Source: Gymnogyps californianus (lineage: Eukaryota > Chordata > Aves > Accipitriformes > Cathartidae). Taken from it: a stretch of DNA of 64,000 nt. The DNA lies in NCBI RefSeq assembly GCF_018139145.2, contig NC_059471.1, positions 216,151,494-216,215,493 on the forward strand, read 5' to 3'. The notes under the pieces were generated by a model. The model did not search any database and was not told the origin of the DNA. It worked only from the letters and a program-made list of their open reading frames with translations. The position numbers and the translations under genes were made by a program. Below, piece after piece: positions 37,321 through 51,100 of the stretch; within the stretch, counting starts at the first letter, position 1, and the number at the start of each line of letters is the position of its first letter.

Positions 37321-39299
37321 GAATGCAATGGCCAAGATTTTCAAAAGTTGCCTGTGAACTTCAGCAAAGTAGCTTCAGATATCTCCAAGGGACCTATGTG
37401 CAGGAAGCACAGAGCTCTTGAGCTTCCAAAAATCTGCTCTCTGCGGGCAGAAGAGGAAAGAAAAGGAAATGGGGTGCTCCGAAGGACTTGCTGCTCTGAA
37501 GATGCTCAAGGCCAGCTCTTGCAGGAAAGGATTTGCAGAAAAAGCTGTGTCGGGGAAGGCTAAGATAAGACAGAAGAAGGAAGAAGCATAGATCTGTGTG
37601 GCAGTAAGGGGAACGCTGACTACTTTTAATTCTCAAACTTGCTGGGGTGTGACTGCTAAAATAATAATGCGTTTGTCCAGCTCCAGGAGAATTTGTTCAC
37701 CCTCAGGAGCCGTAACAGGGGAATATCCCCGGGCTCCAGAACAGCTAACGGTCCCACACAGACATGGGCAGCAGCATCCACTTCCAGCGTGCCAAGCCAA
37801 CTATAAAGCAAGAAAAGCTAAAGGGAAGAAAGCCTGCTCATCTTGAGCAGCATTTTTAAAAAATCACCCCAAAGGAGAAAATGAAGAAAATGTTATTTCC
37901 TGTGAAATGAAGTATTGCGCTCTGTAACAGGAGGGGGAAAAAAGTCAAAACCAAAGCAAACTAGAGATTCAGTTCATAAATACAGGAGAAGGTCAGCTTC
38001 CTCCTCACCAATATCTCAATCCCACTGGACTCGAGCATGGTATTTGATACAGAGCAGATATTTGATTCCTTCCTCTGCGTGGGAAGGCTGACACACACAT
38101 CCTCCACCCCTTCATCCACCTTCCCCACCACGTAATGGCATCGCCGCGGGCCAGTTTAGGTCCCTTCTGCCGACCACCCTGCTTCAGCAACAACATAAAC
38201 CAGTTTAAAATCCGCTCCCTCTTAACGCTGAGCTGAGGAAGGGATTATTTTTTTCTGTGTTTGAGAATAGGCAGTTGCTGTAAAACCTTCTGCCTCAGCC
38301 CAGCAACAGCAAGACCTTGGAAGAGGCTAATTATGGGTGGTGAAGTAAGTCACCACTGGCAGAGAGTAGTGGAGAAGAGACAGGCGAGCACAAACCTGCA
38401 CCTGGAGACCTTTTTGCTTATTATAAAATAAAGCTGTTTCTGCCGCCTGCGTTACCGGGGAAGGAGAAGCAAGACAGAAGAGAGGACAACCACCAAGTGA
38501 AACTGCTGCGTGGAAGGGGCCCTGTTTTTCTCTGCCAACTCACTATTGCAAATCTAAGGAATACAGTCTTCAAGCATCACACTGTAACTTTTGCATAGCC
38601 TTGTGCAGGTATGGAGAAGCCTCAAAATTATCCTATGCACACACACATACCCAGAAGGAGGGGAGGCAGAGCAGGAAAGCAGCCTGAATGGACATATAGG
38701 CTACTGCTGGGGGGAAATGTGGCTTGACGCACCCCATGCATCGACCAGCAGGAGCCGCAGACACGTCTCCATGAGCATGAGTGCATGCACAACCAAGGAT
38801 TGAGAAAGCAGATTGTCACCGAGTCGCAATCTGCTTGAGATCTCCTCCAGGCTCGGGGCACCTTGTGCTGCCCCACTTGAGTGCTCATGGCCAAGCTCCA
38901 GCCACTTGGAGGGACGAGTAGTGGTGCACAACCTTCATCCTCTACCCCTGACAGTCCCTCAGTGACCCCTTTGCAATCAGCAGAGCCTGGACTAGCACCT
39001 CCTGAAACGCATTAAAGCAACCGAGCTCACAGGAAGCCGCATTCCCAGACACAAAGGTTTTTCCAAGATTGCACCATTTATTCCCAGTCCTGCGGTGAAG
39101 CAAAACCTCAAACTTTTTCCTCCCTTCCCTCTCCTCCCTACAAGCTAGAAAAAACCCTCTCCCACCAGTGCCTGATCAAGGGATGTTCGAGGAAAAAGGA
39201 GAACTGGGCTTGTCCTAAATCCCTTCTAACTCTGGCTGTGCAGCAAGGCTGCTCTTCCTCCTCCAGAAATCTCATCTTGGACCTGCAAGACCTTTCTGA

Positions 39300-40481
39300 T
39301 GTGGTGGGTTGACCAGGTGCCCACCAAAGCCACTCTATCACTCCCCTCCTCAGCTGGACAGCGGAGAGAAAATAAAATGAAAGGCTCATGGGTCGAGATA
39401 AGGACAGGGAGATCACTCACCAATTACCATCACGGGCAAAACAGACTCGACTTGGGGAAATTAGTTTCATTTATTACCAATCAAATCAGAGTAGGATAAT
39501 GAGAAATAAAACCAAATCTTAAAAACACCTTCCCCCCACCCCTCTCTTCTTCCCAGGCATAACTCTACTCCCAAATTCTCTACCTCCTCCCTACCAGCAG
39601 TGCAGGGGGACGGGGAATGGGGGTTTGGGTCAGTTCATCACACGTTGTCTCTGCTGCTCCTTCCTCCTCAGGGGGAGGACTCCTCACACTCTGCCCCTGC
39701 TCCAACGTGGGGTCCCTCCCACGGGAGACAGTCCTCCACAAACTTCTCCAACGTGAGTCCTTCCCACGGGCTGCAGTTCTTCACGAACTGCTCCAGCGTG
39801 GGTCCCTTCCCCGGGGTGCAGTCCTTCAGGAACAGACTGCTCCAGCGTGGGTCCCTTCCCCGGGGTGCAGTCCTTCAGGAACAGACTGCTCCAGCGTGGG
39901 TCCCTTCCACAGGGTCACAAGCCCTGCCAGCAAACCTGCTCCAGCCTGGGCTCCTCTCTCCACGGGGCCACAGGTCCTGCCAGGAGCCTGCTCCAGCGCG
40001 GGCTTCCCACGGGGTCACAGCCTCCTTCGGGCATCCCCCTGCTCCGGCGTGGGGTCCTCCACGGGCTGCAGGTGGAGATCTGCTCCACCGTGGACCTCCA
40101 TGGGCTGCAGGGGGACAGCCTGCCTCACCATGGTCTTCCCCACGGGCTGCAGGGGAATCTCTGCTCCGGCGCCTGGAGCACCTCCTCCCCCTCCTTCTCC
40201 ACTGACCTTGGTGTCTGCAGAGCTGTTCCTCTCACATCTTCTCACTCCTCTCTCTCACTGCAACTGCTACTCCCCTGTAACTTCCTTTCCCTTTCTTAGA
40301 TCTGTTATCCCAGAGGTGCTACCACCGTCGCTGATGGGCTCGGCCTTGGCCAGCGGCGGGTCCGTCTTGGAGCCGGCTGGCATTGGCTCTGTCGGACACA
40401 GGGGAAGCTTCTGGCAGCTTCTCACAGCAGCCACCCCTGTAGCCCCCCGCTACCAAAACCTTGCCACACAAACCCAATACA
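39300..40481 (-). mobile_element. Large solo LTR of an avian endogenous retrovirus (1182 bp), intronic
   Basis: Plus-strand boundaries read tgtggtgggttg at the left and aaacccaataca at the right, giving TG...CA ends, with near-identical 5-bp duplications tctga (39295-39299) and cctga (40482-40486). An AATAAA lies on the minus strand at 39475-39470, towards the minus-strand 3' end, so the likely orientation is the same as PLXNA4. The body contains a GC-rich array with a period of about 50 bases. I recognise it as a widespread neoavian LTR type. Long plus-strand open frames across it (39600-40486) are artefacts of the array, not genes. No internal viral sequence is present. Confidence 0.85.
39697..40160. 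repeat. Imperfect ~50-bp tandem array inside the large LTR
   Basis: The core ctgctccagcgtggg, or a close variant, recurs at 39697, 39743, 39788, 39837, 39886, 39936, 39988, 40039 and 40080, with spacings of 41-52 bases. Each unit ends with a variant of ccacggggtgcag. The two copies starting at 39788 and 39837 are identical over 49 bases, which suggests a recent duplication. Confidence 0.85.
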
Positions 40482-40629
40482 CCTGAACTGTGGGCAAAAT
40501 TGGCAATGATCTGTGAAAAGTGCAGGATGAACAGACTAGCATTTTCTAACTATGTGTATTTTGCATTTGTGTGTAGAAATGTGCATATAAACATGTAATT
40601 TTATGTATATGTATAAAACATACAAATAC

Positions 40630-40644
40630 ATATATATATATATA
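40630..40644. repeat. (TA)n microsatellite
   Basis: Short TA run in an AT-rich segment just outside the large LTR. Confidence 0.9.
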
Positions 40645-43095
40645 AGGATACATGCATGTAGTTTTATTTAAGGAAAAAGGGACCCCAACTTCAACTACAA
40701 ATGAATGAGAGAGCTGGGCACGTGCTGGTAGTATCACACAACCCAAATCTCTTTCTTACACTGTAGGACAATCAAGACTCCTTCTCTGAAATGAATGCAA
40801 AAAAGGGCCCAAACAGCTGGAAAAAGGGTGATGCACGTGAGAAACCGCCTTTTCTCTGGTGCACAAGCCATCCCGCATCCTTGCCAAAATGTGTTATAGG
40901 CACCCACTGATCGGTCCGCAATTGCAGCCCACGCTCCGAGGCGTTATTCTAAGAGGCAACAGAAGGCACAGCCGGGAGAGCAACGTTGTGTACACGGGAG
41001 CAAAGCGGTGGGTCCCATGGCCAGGAGGACATGGGGACATGCTGGGGTCAGGTAGGGGTGGATCAGGTGATGGCTTGGGGGGACTCATCCCTACCGCTTT
41101 TCCCAGTCCAGCACAAGGCAACTCCGTGGGTTCACACTGCAAACACCCACGTTTACACTGGGAAGCAACCAGGAGACAAGAAGTTATCTCTACTTCCATG
41201 CAGAATAGGTAAAACAGAGAAATATGTACAGACAAGCAGGTCACACCGAGAATACGCAAGCCCTGCTGCCCGCCTGCGCCTTGGTTCCCCAGTGCGGAGG
41301 TGCGAAATAAGTCCCCGCCAGGTCTCACGGATGCTGGAAAATTCAGACTTGTGAAGATGCTAAAAATCCTCAGCTTAGTCCAGATTTGGAAAGCTTTGGG
41401 AAGAGCTTCGGAGCGCATCATGTTCTGATTATTTACTTCTCCAAGCTAAGGAGAGACCTACTTCACACACTGCCTCCTGGAGAGGCGGAAAAATCAGGCA
41501 CGTAAAATAAGAAGGAAATGGAAATCGACTTGATAGCTCCTTCCCCTTCCTAATGGGTAATACTTACCTAATTATGCCCGCTTGCCATTTCCTTTCCCTG
41601 CTTTCTTTGACATAGTATGCAGAGAGAAATTTGTCCTAAAAGTTGTTACTTTCATTCAGAGGCATCCCTTTGAGCTGTTTGCCTTGCTAAGACAGGCAAG
41701 GGCAGCAACTCCATTATAAGGGAGGAAAAAAAACCCTCCTGAATGGCTCTGACAGGCGCTGGTTTTCGCATCCAGCTCCTGCTGCCTATGGCTCACCTCT
41801 CACCTCCCTTCTCCACCCCTCACCCGGGCAGAGGGGTGCAGCTCCAAGGATGCCTCATGCCTCCTGCCCTTGCTTGGCCAAGGTGAGCAGCTCCTGGTCT
41901 CTCGGAGCCACCATGGAGACCAGGCAGGGAAAGCCAGAGGCTGCAAAGACTCTCTGAGTCCAGCAGCCAAAATGACTCTGCCTTCAGCAGGCATTTGGAG
42001 AGAAACCTGAGACTTGATGGTCTCACGGCTGGTGGGATCCAAGGGGGCACCCCACACCAGTCCCAAGTCCATGCCACCGCTTGGATGACTTCTCTCCAAG
42101 GGCATCAGTGTCACAACCCCGTATCCAAGCAGCTGGCTGCAGCTCAGGGTGAAGAAAAAGGGGTGGTAGAAGCAAAACACGACCCCTCCAGGTCCACATC
42201 AACACGGGTGACCCGACCAAAACATAGCGAGCTTTCATTTGCCACAGCCAGCTTCCCTCCTTTAGGGGAGGTCCCATTTAGTGCTATGCTTCATTGCCCC
42301 AGGAGTAGGGGAGGGGTTGGCACACGCAGGACACGCAGGACCATCTCCCACCCCAGCAGGGTGCTCCCAACCATCGATACAACAGAGACAGGCTGGATGC
42401 GACCCTACGCTGATGACTGAACACTGCACTTGTGGGATGGGTTGCAGGAGCTTCTGACACAGTGAGGGGTGAGCATTCAGCCCTCTAGACCCCCACAGCG
42501 GACCCCCCCCATCCTCCCCTCCACCTCCAACCGACACTTCCCAGGAAGGCCCCCCCTCAGCCCTGCTCTTGCACCCCAGGTGTTTTTTTCTCTTCTCCAC
42601 AGGGAGCACAGCTTCCAGGAAGGAAAATACAAAGCCCAAAGGGATTGACTTCAAGCAATGAAACAGGCTCTGCAAAGCAAGGTGTTTTATTCCTGCTCGA
42701 GGGGGTGCTTTAAAGAGCCTCTTTTTGTTTCCTCAAAGGCTGGGAAGGATGTTTCCCAGTCCCAGCCTGGCAGGCTGGGGAAGGTGGAGACCAGGAGGAA
42801 TTCAGGGAACTTCAAGGGCCACACTCTGCAAGCAACAGCAGAGATTTCCCCACTCCCAAATCCCTCCACATCCAGCATCCTGCACTGGTCCAGCCATTCC
42901 TGCATCCCTCTACACCCCGCAGGGGCTCATCCCCCCCAGGGGAGCATCTGCAGCGACTGCACGGAGAGCCCTGCCCTGCATCTGCAGCAACTGTGCAGAG
43001 CATGCGAGGAGGGGCCGAGCCATCCCCCCTGCAGCTACACGGACCAGCCCTGAAACTTCACCTCCGAGTTGTTAATTCTGCATCAAGAAAAGCTG

Positions 43096-43165
43096 TGTTG
43101 TTTTCTTTTTTTCTTCCTTTTTTCTTTCTTTCTTTCCTTCTTTCTTTCTTTCTTTTTTTTTTTCG
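43096..43165. repeat. (TTTC)n / polypyrimidine tract
   Basis: About 70 bases of almost pure T and C with TTTC and TTCC units. It produces artificial S/F-rich or K/R-rich open frames on both strands. Confidence 0.9.
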
Positions 43166-45519
43166 CCACCAGGCATTTTCCAGGGAGTCCTTTAGAGCTA
43201 GGAGGGGAAGAAGGAAGAACTGCACAGCTAATCCCTGCTGCAAGCAAAGGCAAGCCCTCCCCTGCCCCAGCCAGAGAGGGAAAGCAGCCCCGCTCCTCCC
43301 AGTGCCTCCGGACATCCCTCCATCCTCCCAGCCGTTCACCTCCTGGCCCCACCGAGCCACACCTCTGCAGCGGCTGCAGCATCCTCAGGGCTGCCAGAGT
43401 GTGAAGGACAGCAGGATGGAGGGAGGTTTCTTTGCAGACCCACCTCTGCAGCGCTGCCAGCTTCGAGGGGAAGCCAGGAACCCAGTGGTTGCAGGCAGGG
43501 GGACCCAGGCATCTGGCTTTGCATCCCTACTGCACTGCCCAGCATTCCCAAAACCAATGGATGTGTCCGGAGAGCTGTATAAACGGGCTCCTTGCAGGAC
43601 CCCCTCCTGCAACTCTCAGCCAGAGCATTGCTCAGCACCCAGCCTACAGAAGATACCTGCTCCTACCCCCTGCACCCATTCCTGGGGAGCAAGAGCCCCC
43701 AAAGCAGGCTTTGTCCCACTCCACGGCAACTGGAAAGCGATAGTTAGGGCAGGCAGAGAGATACCCTTAGCACCGCTTGCTCTGCTTGGCATCTTGCAGG
43801 CTGCAGCCAGCCCTGGAGAGGTCTCCCCGGCACAGCCTGGCTGGGTGCCCAGCTCCAGGGGGGCTCAGGCAGAGCAGGAGCCCGGGACAGGAGCACCGGA
43901 GGAGCTTCCCTGCCTCCCAGCGCGGAGAGATGGGTTTGCAGAGAGGGGGGGGGCACTTCAGCAAACAACAAGGAGCAGCGCATGCAAAGAGATAAGAGAA
44001 GGTATTTACCAGGCAATCACTACAAGGTCCTATGAATATAGTATTTGTGATGGATGAATAGACATATTATTACAGAACTTAATGCAAACCCTTTGCACCA
44101 AATGGTGACATGCGATTACTAGTTTGGAAATAACTAAGCTCATTATAATGAAACGCTTCACTCAAATCCCCCTCCAAAGGATGGATCTGACGAAGGAAGA
44201 AACCTGTGACAGGAACATACTGGGGGGATTTGTTTAACCAGATCAGCCCGCTGGGCCAGCACAGCACGGTTGCTTGCCTCCAGCGTGGCTAAAGCCTGGA
44301 TTGCCGGGAAGCGTAACCCACCAGCCTGTGTGGACAGGGTGGGCAGTATCCCACACCCAGCATCGGGCTCTTCTTGGCACAACCCTGCGTTTAAGAGATG
44401 AAAAGAAGCACCTTTCAATAATAAATAATAATGCTAACTATGTGTTTCTATAGCAACTCATCACCATAGCAGCTAAGCACAGGAGGAAAACTCAGAGCTC
44501 ATCCTGCCGTCTTCAGGGTGAGGAGGCAATTGCCCTCCTGGAGGTGGCTTCGGTGGTGGCAGAGCTGGGACTTAAACCAACAAGTCACCCTCAGGGTTGC
44601 CCCTGAGCACTGCCCTCCCCAGGGTAGCTGTCTGGGATGGGGGCTGGATGCTCTGGAGAGGTGGAGCCTGGGGTCCGAGGGGTGATGGGGGTACGCAGCC
44701 TCAAAAGCACCAGGCATCGAGGTCATTGCGACCCTCTAAAAGAGTCCTGGGGCTCCAGGGTGGCTGGAAGGAAAGGAGACTGTGGCAGGGGACAACCCCC
44801 CCATACAGCCAGGAGGACACCACGAAGGGGAGAATACAAAGGGTGAGACACAACCAAAAAGAGGAAATGCCCAAAATTAGCCGAGCAAATACCACCCCCC
44901 AAACACATACACACCTCAGGGGAACAGCTTACAAAACTCCGCGTGCTGCTCTGCCTTTAGCAAGAACCAGAAATTTGCACCAAAACCCTGACAAATAAAA
45001 GGGGTTTCCCAAAACAGCCCAGAAACTCACTTTTTTAAGCTAGCAAGTCAAGCAGACATGCCCATCCTCATGTGGGTATGGGGTTTTGGGGGGAGTTTCC
45101 CCCTAGATTGTCCATTAAAGAAAAATCCAAGCAAAAGCCTTTGATTAGCTCCACAACTGGCGTGGTCGTATTCCCAGCTCACCTCCTCTCCCCAGCAGAG
45201 CTGTGATAACAGAGCCTTTTCCTCCAACGTAGAACAGCCTCCTGCTCCTCACCACCTCTGAAAGCCTCTGAAAAGCCTCTGAAAGCCTCTTCCCAGCCAG
45301 CAGAAGAAGGTGACACTGCCCAGGGATGCGACAGTGGCCGTCAGTGACTATGAGTCGTGTACATGATGCTATTCCTCAGGCTGGGGAGTGAGTTCCCAAC
45401 CAGAACCTCCCTGGTTTTATCATCTCACTTAGGAAAAGTGAGTCATTTGTAAAGGTCATTAGAGCAAAACGACTATTAGATGATGGCTAAAGGGACAGCC
45501 ACTTCTACAAGACCACCCC

Positions 45520-45600
45520 CATTTGATAGATGGGGAAACAAGAAGCCAAGGGACTTGCTCGGGACCATGGGGCAGCTCTCCGGCAAATCAAAGTCTCCCT
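45520..45600 (-). repeat. MIR-type SINE fragment
   Basis: The plus strand carries gatagatggggaaacaagaa then gggacttgctcgggaccatg, a decayed reverse-complement MIR centre. Confidence 0.5.
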
Positions 45601-48014
45601 TTGGCAGCCCAGAATAAGTTTTCCTAAAGTAAAATAAAGCTGTGTTGCACACCAAGCACTTGCTATTCCATCAATAGGCAATTGTAACAGGATACACCTC
45701 CTTAGTCTCTAAATGAGTTTTCTTTCCAGCACTACATTATAGACAAATCCCCTGTCACAAAAAACAAATAAATCCCTTTTCACAATCAAATATGCTCTAA
45801 CCAAGTCAAACAGGGCCACGCGCACATGCAGCGAATCTGCAAACCTTTTCCCAACTTCCCAGCATGACCATCTTCCCTTCGGGGGGCAGGAGAAAGGCAA
45901 AAAGGAAAGGAAAGAAAGAACGTTTAATAGAAGAAATGAAGTGGCAATTTCCCAGTTCAGCTGGGGATCAATATATGGGCTCCTCGTGGTTTCTGTTTCA
46001 AAGGGGCTGAGCTCTCGCCGCCGAAGCCCAGACTGACACAACGCCAGTGCTTGACTTATGAGTACTTCATCTCGGCAAGATATTTTTAATTTAAATCTTG
46101 CTGCAGTTGAGTACGAAGCCATCCGGGTTTTGATTTACTGCTAATTCGTCGCTCCGATTCCTATAACTCTAAACTCAAGTCACCAAACAGTTTAACGCCG
46201 AGACACTCACCAGTGAGGCTCTTCATGAATGAGTGTCGGGGGGCTGCTGGTGGCAAGCGCACGTTCCTCACTTCAGAAGAAACAACAAGTATATAAATAT
46301 TAACCGTCTACACGCAGTCGCAGAGTCCAGCATCACTTCACTATTTCAAAGGAAAACAATACTGGGATTAAAAAAACCTCCACCACCCTCACCTTTCCTC
46401 CCCCATGTAGTGTTTTATGCTCAAGGAGAAATAACAAGCGGGTCGGGGTGGCTCATTTCGCAAACATTTACATGCATTTGGTGCAGCGTTGGCTGCGAGG
46501 GTTCACCAAGCGTCAAGATTTATTCCTCAGGCCCTTGCATGAGCTCAGAGGAGGGGGAAGTGTGTGAGTATATATCATGCAAATGCCTGTAATGGAAACC
46601 TATCCCATATTATCTGCATTAGATCCACACATTCGTCCTGTCAGAAGGACAAGGCAAATTCAAGTGCCAGTCAGCTCCCATAAATTTATTGCCAATGGCT
46701 TGGTGGGAAAGCCCCGGCAGACCAGTTGTGTATGGATAATATAGTTGGAAGGAAACTCAGACATCAGGCATGAAAGCCGAGAGAGGCAGCGACGCAAGGT
46801 CTCCCTTCTGGGTCACCAGTGCAAATCCAGCCACGCTCAGCGGCAGGTTTTGTTTATTCCTATGCAAAAGAAACCTGTGAATCTCAGCCTCTTGACTTTT
46901 GGGTCTGGATTTCTGTTTCACGACACGAAGTATTCAAAAAACCCTGGAAAGCCTTCCTGGCAGCAAAGCCTGGAGTAAAAACAAGTCACAGAGTCTGCAA
47001 ATGACCTCTCTTTTTCTAGTGAGATCCCCCCCAAATAAGGTCAAAGCCACCTGCTGACAGACAGCATAGTGGGGATGGAGGTTTCAACCCAATCACTGCT
47101 CCCACTCAGGTCTTCAGGCTCTCCTCCAGCCCTGAGAACTTGGTGTCTTCTACAAACATTAGTATTTGAGATAGAAAGAGCCGGGAACATTATACTTCAG
47201 CAAAGAGTTGGCTTCTTCCATGGCTCCAGGAATCACCTTTGAAGAGCTCATGCCCCCAGCAAGGTTCATGTTAGCTGGAGCACCGAGCTGCACGGACTAG
47301 AGGTGTCTAAAATGAAATGACCATTGGGTTTCCAAACCGAAGGGTGCCCATTCAAAGCCTTCAGAGCATCTCTAAGGGCTCACAGGGTTTGGGGTTTTTT
47401 TTGCAAAGGAAAGGGCTGCAGGACAGATGCCACGCTCCACTGGCTCCCGTTGCAGGGAATGCAGGGCAGAGACTTGGCACCTCTTACCTGGGTGGCTGCT
47501 CACCACCTTAGGAGATGCAACCAACCAAGGACGAAGCAAACTTAGCAGAGCACATGCACCAATGAAGAACAAAGAAAACCAGACAGTTCCAGTGGGGTGA
47601 GTCAAAAAAAAACAAACCAAAGAGGAATGCCAATTCCAGAAAATCGCCACACAGACTGTCAGTATCACAACGCATCCCATTTTTGCCATGATCTCTCCAT
47701 TCCCAAAGGTGATTAAAAGCATTTTGTACCCAATTTTAAAGATAGGGTAACCAAGGTTCATGAGAGAACAGCTGCCCCCTGGCCAATGCACTAACCCAAG
47801 ATGATATTTTCTCATTTTAAAGCACCCATCTGTCATTTTAACCGGAAAAATTTCAATCTTGAAAGTGTCTGGTTCTGACCAAGCACTGCTCTTGGTTGTT
47901 GAAGCACAGGCTCAAGGGCAGGGGACCGCTCACTGCTCTCATCTCCAAGTACCACTTTGGGGTTCGGTTTGTATTTCACGGCAGTGAGTGAGGATTCCCA
48001 TCAGTAAATGTGGA

Positions 48015-48110
48015 CTGAGCCTTTTGCCTCTCCGTGCCTCAGTTTCCCAATCTGCACCAGGAGAATGAGAATACTTTCTCACTGTTTTGAAGTACTTCAG
48101 AGCCTGAGTG
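48015..48110 (+). repeat. MIR-type SINE fragment
   Basis: The core tccgtgcctcagtttcccaa is the conserved central MIR motif, followed by a diverged equivalent of the usual aaatgggga segment. Confidence 0.6.
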
Positions 48111-51100
48111 AAAAATATCCGGGGAGCCCTATGTATTTATTTCTGTATTTTTTGTCGCAGGCTCCTCGAGAGCTCAAACCTAAGGGATATAAAGTGCTTT
48201 TCACCCAAAGACAGTCATGCAGGGAAGCACACTCATCGCTGATATCTTGCAGTAAGTCAGTGGGTTGCCCAGACTCTCTGCACAGACGGGAAGTCTCGTT
48301 GCCTTGGGCGCCTGGAGCAGTTGGTGTTCATTAACTGAGTCTTGCAAGCAAGAAGGAAGGAGTAAGAAAGAGCCCTCTGAAGCCTTGCGTCACACTGGTG
48401 GGGACCAGAAAGGGCTTTTTATTTGAGCATCAAGCGGTTTGAGGGCTTTACTATGGAAAGCAGTCATAATCCTAATTGCATCCCTAGCTGGGGAGGGGGA
48501 TTCATGGGCAGGACATGAGACTTTTGAGTCCCAGCACTGCAGCTGCAAAGGGGTGACGCTGGGTCTCAGTCTCAGCTATGTGGGACCTCACTTTAAGGGG
48601 GTATTGTGAATAATAAATCAAGAAGAGCCAAGTGACTCCCAGGACAGTATGCCATTTTGCTGGAAAACACCTGTAGGCAATGCCAAGCCACAAACTTTGG
48701 CATCGCTAACTCCGAAACTCAAAGCCCTACCTCTAACACCCTCCCCACGTAGGATCCCAACGCGGAGCACAAGCCTACCATGCCAGCATCATTCCCAGGT
48801 TTTTAGGAAGCTTTTCAGAGTTCCCTTCCAAACAAGAAACTAATTCCTACACAGCGTTAACCCTCAGCATACCCGAGTATCGTAAGACCTTGCAAGGCTT
48901 TTCACCCTGGGGCGTGTGAGCGTGCAAATCAAACCTCGGCACTCCGGGAAAGAGGTAGATTTTATTGCAACGGCTCAACGTCAAGGAAATTGGGAGACAG
49001 AGATAAAGCAATTCAGTAAAAGGAAAAAGATGCAACACAAAAGGGGCTCCAGCATCCCTCCTCCCCTCCTCACCCTGCAAAAGTAGAGGAGTCAACATGA
49101 AACTGGCTCCGGCAACCCGCTGCCCCCGGGATCTGGCTGCCAAAGATGGTTTCTGCCTTCCCGGCGGCAGATCTCAGCCGCTCTCGTGCCTGCGCTGAGC
49201 CCTTTGCTTTGCCACATCTACAGGCTGTCTAGCGCTAGGCTCGCTGCGGGTGCAGAGAGGGATGCTGGTAGGTGAATGCATGAGGAAAGGCTCGAATATT
49301 TCATCTCCCCTTGGAGAAGTTCAGCATCTCTCTTAGGATTTGCAATAGCGCTCATCCCTCCGCTAGCCAGGTGCCGGATTGCAAGCTGAACAGATTTAAC
49401 ACCAGCCTTCAGCGCCTACAAGGCAGTTACGATCATCAAGCAAAAGCTTCCCAACAGCACCGTGACTGATCATCAGCCTGTATTTTAAAACACCCGTCTT
49501 GGACATAACAGTTAGATCATGCGGCTGTCATTTATTTTGCATCTTATTGATATCGCCGAGCGCCGCGCATTTAAGATGGGACAGAAAGGAAAAGCCTCGG
49601 ACTGGTCCTTTCGGAAAGGAGACACCCCCATGGAGGATGGGTCTGGGCAGAGGAGGGAAGAAAATCCCAGGCTTTCGTGACGGGGCTGGGGTTGCATGTT
49701 TAAACCTGGCTGCACACGAAAAGCAGACGCACATCTGTTGCACCGCTTGAAGCCAAGCTCTAGTGAAGGGTCCCACACACAAACAAACAAACACGCACTT
49801 CCCGAGGCAATTAAACCACAAACGAAACGCTGCTCGCATCCCCGAGACCTTAAGACAGCGGCTTAGCCAGGGGGAGGAAGTACCTAATCTCACACTGGGA
49901 GGCACACGCTGTAATTAAAATCACAGAGACAGCAAAGGCAAAGCAACCCCATGCTCCACTGGTCCTACCCACTCACGGATTTAACCGGCTTCTATAAACA
50001 AGACCCGGGTGAAACAGAGGACAGATAAAGAAAAGAAGTTAGCACGCTTTATGCCTTCCAAAATATTTGTGCAGGACTGGTGCATGCTCAAGATAAGTCC
50101 CTAGAAGGCTGCAAGCAGTTGCATCGGCTGTAAAAATCCCCTGACACTGTCATTGTTCCTCCGGAATAAGAGCATCCCCCGGCAGTCCTTGGGGTCCCGG
50201 TCCAAACCTTCCCTCTCTGCACCGCTTACCCCCACGACCTGGGAAGCCTCAGACCCCCTTTGCTTTCCCCAAAACCTCACATCCCGGGCATCGCATCCCG
50301 GTGGCGGAGGGAAGCCATGAAAAATCAGGTGCATTTCCAGCGAGCTCTTTGGTACGGCTGCCCGGCGGCAGGGCTGGAAAGCAAAGCGGAGCAGACGCGG
50401 GGTGGAAGTTCTACGGGAGAGGAGCACGGCCACACGCTTTCCACCTGGTCCCTTCTAGGAAGGCGAGTCCTGCAGGTCCTACACCCGAATCCAGCACGGC
50501 AAACGCTGCATCCCTTCCCAGTACGGGGAGCAGATGGGGCCCCAGGAGGAGGGTTTCCTCTGGGCTGGGTATGTAGCAGCCACATGCAGCCACTACAAAC
50601 CCAAACAGCACTTAGCCCTGCTGGGGCTGAGCAAGTGGGTTTGTTTATCTGGGAGGAACTCATCTGCTGCCGGAGTATTATATTTCCACCAAAACCATGT
50701 GCGGCTCGGTGTTTAGATCACTTCTCCCTGTCTACATAATTTAAGGGCATATGTCTGATAAACGAAGAGCATCAATAACGCAGGTTTCAGTTGCAGCAAA
50801 CACATGCACGGAGGGAGGGAGGGAGGTTTATCAGCGCTGACTCCGCAGCCGGGATTTGGGCAGTCAAACTCTCCAGCACCTTGCAGGAAAGGAAACGACA
50901 GGGGGGTCCCCCCTTCCCTCCTAGGTGTTCCCCGCCGAGGGTGGCCCCTGTCCCCATTCACCGGTCACCCGGGAGGTGCTGGTCCTCCCCGGGAGAAGGG
51001 CTCTGCCTCCAGCCCCGTCCAGCTGCAACCTCGTCGGGAGCAGGAAAAGTTTGCAAATGCCTCCAGCCCCTCGCCGGGGGAAGGCTCTGGGGCACCGAGG

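Noticed and set aside
39617..40486. 289-codon plus-strand open frame
   Set aside because: It lies wholly within the solo LTR and reflects its ~50-bp GC-rich array; it encodes no recognisable domain.
42993..44057. 354-codon open frame on the plus strand
   Set aside because: It crosses a (TTTC)n tract giving a run of F/S/L, then GC-rich sequence; no domain or coding character is seen.
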